A DNA stretch of 5,424 nt from an uncultured Collinsella sp. GTDB lineage: Bacteria > Actinomycetota > Coriobacteriia > Coriobacteriales > Coriobacteriaceae. The stretch spans positions 1 to 5,424 of the forward strand of contig CABRFW010000118.1 of NCBI GenBank assembly GCA_902470265.1, given 5' to 3'. Under the pieces are notes generated by a model. It ran no database searches. It saw only the letters and a list, made by a program, of their open reading frames with translations, and was not told where the DNA came from. Positions within the stretch are counted from its first letter, which is position 1. Each line of letters begins with the position of its first letter. Shown piece by piece: positions 1-5,243 of the stretch. Position numbers and translations under genes: made by a program.

Positions 1-59
1 GGTGCGGGCTCTTGCTTTACAAGTTTCGTTTTTTCACGTCGCTCATTATGCCGTGCCAT
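1..59 (-). CDS. Possible start of a divergent gene, truncated by the window edge (unknown function)
   Basis: Read on the minus strand, an ATG at 59-57 opens a frame that stays open to the window edge. It encodes about 20 residues beginning MARHNERREKTKLVKQEP, a strongly basic, hydrophilic start like that of many cytosolic or nucleic-acid-binding proteins. A weak ribosome-binding match (AAGG) lies about 6 bases upstream. I do not recognise the product. The frame is too short for coding statistics and could be chance. If real, it is transcribed divergently from the alpha/beta hydrolase, and the 110-base interval between them would carry both promoters. Confidence 0.35.
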   Translation of the reverse strand, partial: MARHNERREKTKLVKQEPA

Positions 60-81
60 GAAAAGCCTTGGGTCGGGTACA

Positions 82-95
82 GTTAATCTGTTAAC
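82..95. promoter_or_regulatory. Inverted repeat GTTAA-N4-TTAAC, candidate operator
   Basis: A perfect 5-bp inverted repeat with a 4-base spacer lies in the gap before the hydrolase gene, 75 bases before its ATG and about 22 bases from the possible divergent start. AT-rich symmetry of this kind in a GC-rich genome suits a dimeric repressor site. The core GTTA-N6-TAAC occurs again at 1121-1134, upstream of the signalling gene. No convincing -35/-10 pair could be picked with certainty. Operator function is inference. Confidence 0.3.
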
Positions 96-170
96 AAGCT
101 GTAAGGCAATGCGGGTCCATCTAGCCGTACTGACGTGCAACTGGATGGGCGTTGACGATGGGAACACAGT

Positions 171-968
171 ATGGATTTTACGGTCGAGAATGCGGGCACT
201 ACGATCGCCTGCCGCGAGTATGCCGGCCCGGTTGTATCGTCCGATGCACCCGCCTTGGTGTGCGTGCACGGCGCCTGCGTCGACGGTGTCTTTTTTGACG
301 GTATCGCCCGCGAGCTCGCCTGCGACTATCGCGTCATTGCCTACGACCGCCGCGGTTGCGGCGAGAGTGGCGACGCTGCAGACGGACGCTACGACCTCGC
401 CGCCCAAGCCGCCGACCTGCAAGCTGTTATCGAGCATATTGGCGCTCCGGTAAACGTGCTCGCGCACAGTGCCGGTACGCTGGTGGCCCTGGAGCTTCTC
501 CGTGCAAACCCCGCCATAATCTCGCGTGCGATTCTGCATGAACCCGCCGTGACGGATGAGGGTGCCGGTCTGGGCGCGGCCCCGGTTTTGCTCGAGATGA
601 TCGCCGCAGGAAAGGTCTCCAGGGCATTACGGGCCTTCCTGGGCGCCATCGGCGATTCGGACCCTGAGGCCCCCAAGTTAACCGAGGCAGAAGCCAAGCA
701 TGCCCTGCGCAACGGCCGCAGTTTCATGGCGAACGAATACGGGATTACTATGACCTGCGTTCCCGATTGGGATAGCGTTCGCGCGTCGAAAACGGTGGCC
801 GCCGTGCTTTTGGGCGAGCTTTCGATTGGCACGCCCCGCGAGGCGGGTACGAGGATGGCGGCTGAGCTTTTGGATTGCCCCCTCGTAACGATTCCCGGCG
901 CGCACAACGGCCTGCGCGATCGCCCGGCAGCGGCTGCCCAGACTGTCCGTGGCATCCTGGGGTTCTAG
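171..968 (+). CDS. Alpha/beta-fold hydrolase (cytosolic, substrate unknown)
   Basis: A 265-residue soluble alpha/beta hydrolase of normal family length, with no signal peptide or membrane segment. The oxyanion-strand motif is CVHGACVDG (residues 32-40, HG at 33-34), followed by AYDRRGCGES (57-66), which matches the usual YDxRGxGxS. The nucleophile elbow is AHSAG (98-102), so Ser100 is the likely nucleophile, with Ala replacing the usual first Gly of GxSxG. His245 in IPGAHNG is the likely catalytic histidine. The acid is not obvious: Glu124 in the LHEP segment and Glu216 in LLGELS are candidates. The start is secure because an in-frame TGA at 153-155 lies just upstream and this is the first start codon after it. 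The ribosome-binding site is weak. The family includes esterases, lipases, epoxide hydrolases and haloperoxidases; nothing here fixes the substrate. It appears to be transcribed alone, as 211 bases separate it from the next gene. Confidence 0.88.
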   Translation: MDFTVENAGTTIACREYAGPVVSSDAPALVCVHGACVDGVFFDGIARELACDYRVIAYDRRGCGESGDAADGRYDLAAQAADLQAVIEHIGAPVNVLAHSAGTLVALELLRANPAIISRAILHEPAVTDEGAGLGAAPVLLEMIAAGKVSRALRAFLGAIGDSDPEAPKLTEAEAKHALRNGRSFMANEYGITMTCVPDWDSVRASKTVAAVLLGELSIGTPREAGTRMAAELLDCPLVTIPGAHNGLRDRPAAAAQTVRGILGF

Positions 969-1119
969 CAGCTGCAAAAAAACAAAACAGGCTTCATCCG
1001 CAAACGTTTCGGCCGTGTTAACAAACGTGCTCAAAACCTCACGCCTGCGGCTTCAATCGCGCCGTCTGCCAACTCATAAAAATGTAACAGCATTCACGTG
1101 CCTACCTGCATCGACAAGG

Positions 1120-1135
1120 TGTTACCCTTGTAACA
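1120..1135. promoter_or_regulatory. Inverted repeat TGTTAC-N4-GTAACA, candidate operator
   Basis: A perfect 6-bp inverted repeat with a 4-base spacer lies 44 bases before the start codon of the signalling gene, inside the 211-base gap 969-1179. A further half-site-like TGTAACA lies at about 1083-1089. The position suits a promoter-overlapping operator. It shares the core GTTA-N6-TAAC with the dyad at 82-95. I could not identify a confident promoter hexamer pair in the gap. The rest of the gap, including an A-rich run after the hydrolase stop, shows no clear terminator hairpin. Confidence 0.35.
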
Positions 1136-1166
1136 TTTGGAACCCACCGCTCCATGCGAAACTATC

Positions 1167-1173
1167 GAAAGGG
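1167..1173 (+). promoter_or_regulatory. Ribosome-binding site that sets the start of the signalling gene
   Basis: The purine run GAAAGGG sits 6 bases before the ATG at 1180. It decides between this start and the longest possible frame from 949, which would overlap the end of the hydrolase gene and add 77 residues of low-complexity, non-domain sequence. Confidence 0.65.
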
Positions 1174-1179
1174 CCCCGT

Positions 1180-3060
1180 ATGCTCAATAATCACGAGGTC
1201 AATCTAACCGACGAGGAGGCTGCCGCCGAGGTCGCCCGTGTCGCAAGGACCTACCCCGTGGTACGTTTGCTGTCGGCCGATCAGATTAAGAGCGAGCCTA
1301 ACTGCCTGCTCGCCGGCGATCGCTGCCCTTGTCTGCGTCAGTCGAGTCTTGAGGCCTTGACAGATTCCGATGAGGTGTCGGAGCAACTGCTCAACGATGG
1401 TGTTGAGTACCGCGCCCGTCTGCGCCCTCTAAAGGTCGAGGGCGAGCCTCATGTCTTGCTGATGGTGCGTCCGATCGATGGGCAAGAGGCTGCAGAAGAG
1501 GACCTTGTCTACACCGACGTGCTGACGAATGTGCGCAATCGCCGATATTACGAAGAAAAGCTCCGTAGCGCCCGCATGAAGGCCGGTGTTGCGATGATCG
1601 ACCTTGATGATTTTAGGGTCTTCAACGATACGTGTGGCCGCCATGCCGGCGACCTTGCGCTCGGTGCTGTGGCAACAGCCATACGCAGCGGTATTCGTTC
1701 GACTGACGAACTTGTGCGCTATGGCTGCGACAAGTTTGTAGCTGTCATGCCCAATATTCCCTCCGATGACTTTGCCCGTCGTCTGCGTCAGGTATCCGAT
1801 GCCGTTCATGCCACGATTATTCCGGGCCATGAGCACGTGAGCTTGACGGCATGTGTTGGTGGCGTTCGCATTCATGGCGAGACGGTCGATGAGGGCGTTG
1901 GCCGCGCTGTCCAGTTACTGAGCCGTGCCAAGGCAAAAGCCGGTACGGTCGTGACCGATGGCGATTCCATCGAGGCCTTCCAAAGCGAAAAGCCTTCGGT
2001 GCTTATCGTCGATGACTCCGAGATGAACCGAGCCATTCTCAGCGAGATGCTCAAGGACGAGTATTGCATCCTCGAGGCCGATAACGGTCGTACGGCGCTC
2101 GATATGGTCGACCGTTATGGCGATGAGTTGTCGCTCGTGCTGCTGGACATTGTCATGCCGGGCGCGAGCGGCTTTGAGGTACTGGCCGATCTGTCGCGCC
2201 GATCGGGTATCGACAATCTGCCTGTCATCATGATTTCGAGCGAAGATTCCGATGATATGGGTCTGCGCGCGTACGAGCTGGGCGCCTCGGACTATATCAA
2301 CCGCCCGTTTGACTCCCGTGTCGTGCGCCGCCGTGTAAGCAACACCATCCGCCTATACGCCAAACAGCGCCGCCTGACGAACCTGCTGTCCCAGCAGTAC
2401 AACGAGCGCGTCAAGAACAGTCGCATGCTCATCGATATCATGGCCGGCGTCATGGAGCTTCGCAACGGCGAGAGCGGCAGGCACGTTACGAACATCGAGA
2501 AGCTGACCGAGCTGCTGCTTGGCTGTCTGGTCCAGCGTAGCGGCACGATCTCCCTCGACAATGAGGAACGCTCCACGATCGCCCTGGCTTCGGCGCTGCA
2601 CGATATCGGCAAGATGTCGATTGACGATGCGATTCTCAACAAGCCCGGACGCCTTACGCCCGAGGAGTTCGAGATTATGAAGACGCATACCACGATCGGC
2701 GCCGACATGCTGCGTGAGCTGGGTAGTCATCACGCCGGCAATGCGCTTATGGAATATGCGTACCAGATTGCGCGTTGGCACCACGAGCGCTGGGACGGCA
2801 AGGGTTATCCCGATGGCCTTAAGGGCGACGATATCCCCATCGCCGCGCAGGTGGTCTCGGTGGCTGACGTGTACGATGCACTGACGAGCGTGCGCGTGTA
2901 CAAGGACGCTATCCCGCACGAGGAAGCGATCAAGATGATTCTGGACGGTAAGTGCGGCACCTTTAACCCGTTGCTGCTCGACTGTTTGCTCGAGGTGCAA
3001 GACCAAATTGCCGAGACATTGGCACGCCCTGCCGATGTCGTCGCGTTTCCTACGATTTAG
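1180..3060 (+). CDS. Multidomain signalling protein: Cys-rich N-terminus, degenerate GGDEF, REC receiver, HD-GYP phosphodiesterase
   Basis: A 626-residue soluble protein with no membrane segment. Residues 1-105 are a small unassigned, possibly PAS-like region with Cys42, Cys49 and Cys51. Residues about 108-265 form a GGDEF fold (LTNVRNRR at 115-122; IDLDDF at 140-145), but the active-site signature is GCDKF (182-186), so cyclase activity is unlikely. The inhibitory c-di-GMP site RSTD (173-176) is kept exactly five residues upstream. Residues about 273-392 are a REC domain with Asp278/Asp279, phospho-acceptor Asp323 and Ser353; the usual conserved Lys is Arg375. A helical linker leads to an HD-GYP domain (about 415-615). 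Its expected metal ligands are present: Glu431, His435, HD 474-475, His503, HH 534-535 and Asp563, plus GYP at 542-544. Known HD-GYP proteins hydrolyse c-di-GMP, and a phosphorylated REC commonly gates them. The partner Hpt gene follows after 23 bases. Hydrolytic activity is inferred. Confidence 0.93.
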   Translation: MLNNHEVNLTDEEAAAEVARVARTYPVVRLLSADQIKSEPNCLLAGDRCPCLRQSSLEALTDSDEVSEQLLNDGVEYRARLRPLKVEGEPHVLLMVRPIDGQEAAEEDLVYTDVLTNVRNRRYYEEKLRSARMKAGVAMIDLDDFRVFNDTCGRHAGDLALGAVATAIRSGIRSTDELVRYGCDKFVAVMPNIPSDDFARRLRQVSDAVHATIIPGHEHVSLTACVGGVRIHGETVDEGVGRAVQLLSRAKAKAGTVVTDGDSIEAFQSEKPSVLIVDDSEMNRAILSEMLKDEYCILEADNGRTALDMVDRYGDELSLVLLDIVMPGASGFEVLADLSRRSGIDNLPVIMISSEDSDDMGLRAYELGASDYINRPFDSRVVRRRVSNTIRLYAKQRRLTNLLSQQYNERVKNSRMLIDIMAGVMELRNGESGRHVTNIEKLTELLLGCLVQRSGTISLDNEERSTIALASALHDIGKMSIDDAILNKPGRLTPEEFEIMKTHTTIGADMLRELGSHHAGNALMEYAYQIARWHHERWDGKGYPDGLKGDDIPIAAQVVSVADVYDALTSVRVYKDAIPHEEAIKMILDGKCGTFNPLLLDCLLEVQDQIAETLARPADVVAFPTI

Positions 3061-3083
3061 TTTGACCAAAGGAGTTTTAATCC

Positions 3084-3440
3084 ATGATTTCCATGCGTGA
3101 GGCGTATGAGAAGATTGGCGCCAATTATGATGACGCGTGCGCTCGGCTGATGGGCGAGGAGATGCTTAGCCGCTTTGCCCTCAAGTTTTTGGATGACGAG
3201 AGCATGGACAAGCTGGAGGCCGCCATGGCGGCGGGAGACGCCGAAGGTGCGTTTATGGCAGCGCACACGCTCAAGGGCGTGAGCCAGAACCTGGGATTCG
3301 ATAATTTGTATGAGCCGGCGGTCGTGGTGACCGAGGCGCTGCGCGGTGCCGATACCGTTGACGGCGCTCGCGAGGGAATGCATGCGTTGCAGCAGCAATA
3401 TGCGGCAACGATGTCGGCCCTGCGCGAGGCGGCCGAATAA
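3084..3440 (+). CDS. Stand-alone Hpt (histidine phosphotransfer) domain protein
   Basis: A 118-residue, almost wholly helical, cytosolic protein of the usual single-domain Hpt size. The phosphorylatable histidine is His61 in the signature AAHTLKGVSQNLGF (59-72), preceded by the typical acidic stretch AMAAGDAEGAFM (47-58). Known Hpt proteins carry phosphate between receiver domains in multistep His-Asp phosphorelays and have no kinase activity of their own. An AAAGGAG ribosome-binding site (3068-3074) lies 9 bases before the ATG; the next ATG, at 3093, would be too far away. The gene begins 23 bases after the REC/HD-GYP gene, so the two are probably co-transcribed, and the REC domain at residues 273-392 of that protein is the obvious partner. 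No histidine kinase is present in the window, so the phosphate donor is unknown. Reverse flow from REC to Hpt (a phosphate sink) is equally possible. Confidence 0.9.
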   Translation: MISMREAYEKIGANYDDACARLMGEEMLSRFALKFLDDESMDKLEAAMAAGDAEGAFMAAHTLKGVSQNLGFDNLYEPAVVVTEALRGADTVDGAREGMHALQQQYAATMSALREAAE

Positions 3441-3464
3441 GAGCTTGCGGGCCTTGGGCTGTGT

Positions 3465-3513
3465 GCCGGCCACATATAGGTAAAAGGACTCCCCGTCGGA
3501 CCATGTGGCCGGC
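3465..3513 (+). repeat. 11-bp inverted repeat interleaved with the terminator hairpin
   Basis: GCCGGCCACAT at 3465-3475 is perfectly complementary to ATGTGGCCGGC at 3503-3513. The right arm covers most of the loop and the inner right stem of the terminator hairpin. The two structures therefore compete in part, in the order arm A, arm B, A', B'. This is the geometry of an alternative (anti-terminator-like) fold, although it lies after the last gene of the operon. Confidence 0.6.
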
Positions 3514-3526
3514 GGGGAGCCCTTTT
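3482..3526. terminator. Bidirectional rho-independent terminator between convergent genes
   Basis: An 18-bp stem pairs 3482-3499 (starting AAAAGGACTCCCCG) with 3509-3526 (ending CGGGGAGCCCTTTT) around a 9-base loop. There is one A-C mismatch (3488/3520) and one T-G wobble (3496/3512). The plus transcript ends in TTTTGTGTT, 86 bases past the Hpt stop. On the minus strand the same stem ends in TTTTA, 19 bases past the stop of the gamma-glutamyl hydrolase gene. It therefore plausibly terminates both converging operons. Confidence 0.85.
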
Positions 3527-3545
3527 GTGTTGTGCCGTCCGTGAA

Positions 3546-4355
3546 CTAACGGGCCTGCTTAACCTTTGCCGCTGCCTCGACAAACGACTTCCACAGGTTA
3601 AAGTCGGTCTCGAGCGTCTTCCACGTGTACTCGGGGTGCCATTGCACACCCAAGCAGAACGGCTGGCCTTCGACCTCGATGCACTCGGGAACGCCGTCGG
3701 TTGCCTTGGCGACCAAGCGCGTGCTTTTACCCAGACGATCGACGCAGCAGTGGTGTGCGGAGTTGGTCTGGATCAGCCTGTGCCCGCCAACCGCGCGCTC
3801 CAACAGCGAACCTGGCACGACCTCGACGGGATGCACGGGGTCGTTGAGCACGTGGGTGTGGCGCCACTGCGTGCGGCCCTCGCGAGCGCCCAGGCTCGGC
3901 ACGTCCATGCACAGGGTGCCGCCAGTGGCGACGTTGAGCAGCTGCGTGCCGCGGCAGGTGGTAAAGAGCGGCTTCTTGGCGCGAAGCACCTCGTTAACCA
4001 GCTTAAACTCAAAACGGTCGCGAATCTCGCAGCACAGCGTGGGATCGTAAGGACGCTCGTCGCCCCAACGTTTGGGGTTGACGTCCGGGCCGCCGGGAAT
4101 AGCGACACCATCGGCGATTTCCACGTAATGACGGATGACCTCAATGTCCTCGGTGATGGACATCTGCAGCGGCAGGCCGCCGGCGGCAAGGATGGCATCG
4201 ACAAAGACGCTTGCGATTTCCTCGTTGGGAGAGAGCGTCTCGCTTAAAAACGGCTTTGCATCTTCCCAGCGCGGCGCGACGAGGATGAGTGGGCGGTCGG
4301 CGGGGGCGACGTCGACGTGCGGGGTATAGGACGAGGAAGTACGTGTTCCGATCAT
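3546..4355 (-). CDS. Gamma-glutamyl-gamma-aminobutyrate hydrolase family protein (peptidase C26, PuuD-like)
   Basis: A 269-residue cytosolic enzyme of the class-I glutamine amidotransferase-like fold, close in length to PuuD proteins. The nucleophile is Cys134 in TTCRGTQLLNV (132-142), matching the family elbow CRGxQ. The triad is completed by His240 and Glu242 in GVQWHPE (236-242). Other family marks are IPGGPDVNP (86-94), ATGGTL (143-148) and TNSAHHCCVD (197-206). Characterised members cleave gamma-glutamyl amide bonds, for example gamma-glutamyl-GABA in putrescine breakdown or folate polyglutamate tails; this substrate is not known. I chose the ATG at 4355 (MIGTRTSSSY). The frame extends to a TTG at 4406, but that codon lies inside a hairpin, has no ribosome-binding site and adds residues unlike the family. 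GAAAGC, 7 bases before 4355, is a weak site. It is last in the operon behind the amino acid ABC ATPase, which suggests that its substrate enters through that transporter. Confidence 0.88.
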   Translation of the reverse strand: MIGTRTSSSYTPHVDVAPADRPLILVAPRWEDAKPFLSETLSPNEEIASVFVDAILAAGGLPLQMSITEDIEVIRHYVEIADGVAIPGGPDVNPKRWGDERPYDPTLCCEIRDRFEFKLVNEVLRAKKPLFTTCRGTQLLNVATGGTLCMDVPSLGAREGRTQWRHTHVLNDPVHPVEVVPGSLLERAVGGHRLIQTNSAHHCCVDRLGKSTRLVAKATDGVPECIEVEGQPFCLGVQWHPEYTWKTLETDFNLWKSFVEAAAKVKQAR

Positions 4356-4395
4356 AGGTGTTGCTTTCGAATCCGGGTGGACATGGCACAGGGGT

Positions 4396-4432
4396 GCGCG
4401 GGGCAAACGCTGGTGATGAATTTGCCCCGCGC
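4396..4432 (-). other. Perfect 12-bp hairpin between the ABC ATPase and hydrolase genes
   Basis: GCGCGGGGCAAA (4396-4407) is perfectly complementary to TTTGCCCCGCGC (4421-4432) around a 13-base loop. It starts 10 bases after the ATPase stop codon and ends 40 bases before the chosen hydrolase ATG. No T-run follows on the minus strand, so it does not look like a standard terminator. An mRNA-stabilising or processing element that sets different levels of the two products, or a weak attenuator, is more likely. Confidence 0.6.
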
Positions 4433-4442
4433 GGCAATTGGG

Positions 4443-5207
4443 TTAGTGGCCCTTGATGGAGTTGAGGAAGTCCTGGGCGCGCTTGGTCTGGGGATGGTCG
4501 AAGAACTCGTCGGGCGTGCCGGTTTCCACGATCTGGCCGTCGGCCATAAACACGACGCGGTCGGCCACGCGGCGGGCAAAGTTCATCTCGTGCGTGACGA
4601 CGATCATCGTCATGCCCTGCTGGGCCAAGCGCACCATGACCTCGAGCACCTCGTTGATCATTTCGGGATCGAGGGCGCTTGTGGGCTCGTCAAAGAGCAT
4701 GGCCTTGGGCTGCATGGCAAGCGAGCGGGCGATGGCCACGCGCTGCTGTTGGCCACCCGAAAGCTGTGCGGGCACCTTGTCGGCCTGCTCGGCCACGCCC
4801 ACGCGGCTCAGCAGGTCCATGGCACGCTCACGAGCCTCTTCCTTGGACACGCCCAGCACGTCGACCGGCCCCAGCATGACGTTCTGCAGCACCGTCATAT
4901 GTGCAAACAGGTTGAACTGTTGGAACACCATGCCCAGTTCGGCACGCATGCGGGCAAGATCCTTGCCTTCCTGCGGCAGGGGCTCGCCCTCGATGAGGAT
5001 CTCGCCCGAGTCGATGGTTTCCAGGCGGTTGATGGTGCGGCACATGGTCGACTTGCCCGAGCCCGAGGGGCCAATCACCACGACGACCTCGCCGCGGTCG
5101 ACCGACAGATTGATGTCGTTGAGGACGTGCAAGTCGCCGTAGTGCTTATCGACGTGCCTGAGCTTGATCAGCGGCTGATTGCCGGTAGAAGAAGTGCTCT
5201 GTGCCAT
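4443..5207 (-). CDS. glnQ: Polar amino acid ABC transporter, ATP-binding subunit (GlnQ/HisP class)
   Basis: A 254-residue peripheral ATPase that would power an amino acid importer from the cytosolic face of the membrane. All nucleotide-binding motifs are intact: Walker A GPSGSGKST (46-54), Q-loop Gln96 in VFQQFNLF (94-101), signature LSGGQQQR (149-156), Walker B AMLFDEP (169-175) with catalytic Glu174, D-loop SALD (177-180) and His206 in VVTHEM. Length and the FNLFAHMTVLQNV segment are typical of the polar amino acid uptake family. The glnQ symbol is a family label, because specificity is set by the binding protein, which is not in the window. AAGGAG (5222-5217), 9 bases upstream, supports the ATG at 5207. 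The gene begins 36 bases after the permease stop and precedes the PuuD-like hydrolase, so all three probably form one transcript. Confidence 0.95.
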   Translation of the reverse strand: MAQSTSSTGNQPLIKLRHVDKHYGDLHVLNDINLSVDRGEVVVVIGPSGSGKSTMCRTINRLETIDSGEILIEGEPLPQEGKDLARMRAELGMVFQQFNLFAHMTVLQNVMLGPVDVLGVSKEEARERAMDLLSRVGVAEQADKVPAQLSGGQQQRVAIARSLAMQPKAMLFDEPTSALDPEMINEVLEVMVRLAQQGMTMIVVTHEMNFARRVADRVVFMADGQIVETGTPDEFFDHPQTKRAQDFLNSIKGH

Positions 5208-5243
5208 GGTGCTCGGCTCCTTATGACTCGAAATGGTAAAGCG

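Noticed and set aside
58..453. 131-residue plus-strand frame overlapping the start of the hydrolase
   Set aside because: It runs out of frame through the hydrolase's conserved HG and DRRG motifs, and its own translation is Ser/Thr/Pro-rich with no domain.
389..955. 188-residue minus-strand frame opposite the alpha/beta hydrolase
   Set aside because: Antisense shadow without motifs; the plus-strand gene carries the family motifs.
1111..1136. Possible promoter (TCGACA and TAACAT) before the signalling gene
   Set aside because: The spacing is only 14 bases and the -10 match is weak, so it is not reported as a promoter.
949..1179. N-terminal extension of the signalling gene to an ATG at 949
   Set aside because: It would overlap the end of the hydrolase gene, lacks a ribosome-binding site and adds sequence with no domain character. 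The ATG at 1180 has GAAAGGG at good spacing.
2353..3069. 238-residue minus-strand frame opposite the HD-GYP region
   Set aside because: It is antisense to a clear HD-GYP domain. The long open frame is explained by GC-rich codon bias.
3525..4247. 240-residue plus-strand frame opposite the gamma-glutamyl hydrolase
   Set aside because: It overlaps the terminator and the real minus-strand gene, whose Cys-His-Glu triad is intact. The translation has no recognisable motif and is an antisense shadow.
4404..4406. TTG start for the gamma-glutamyl hydrolase, 17 residues longer
   Set aside because: It lies in the stem of a 12-bp hairpin with no ribosome-binding site; the ATG at 4355 gives a family-like N-terminus.
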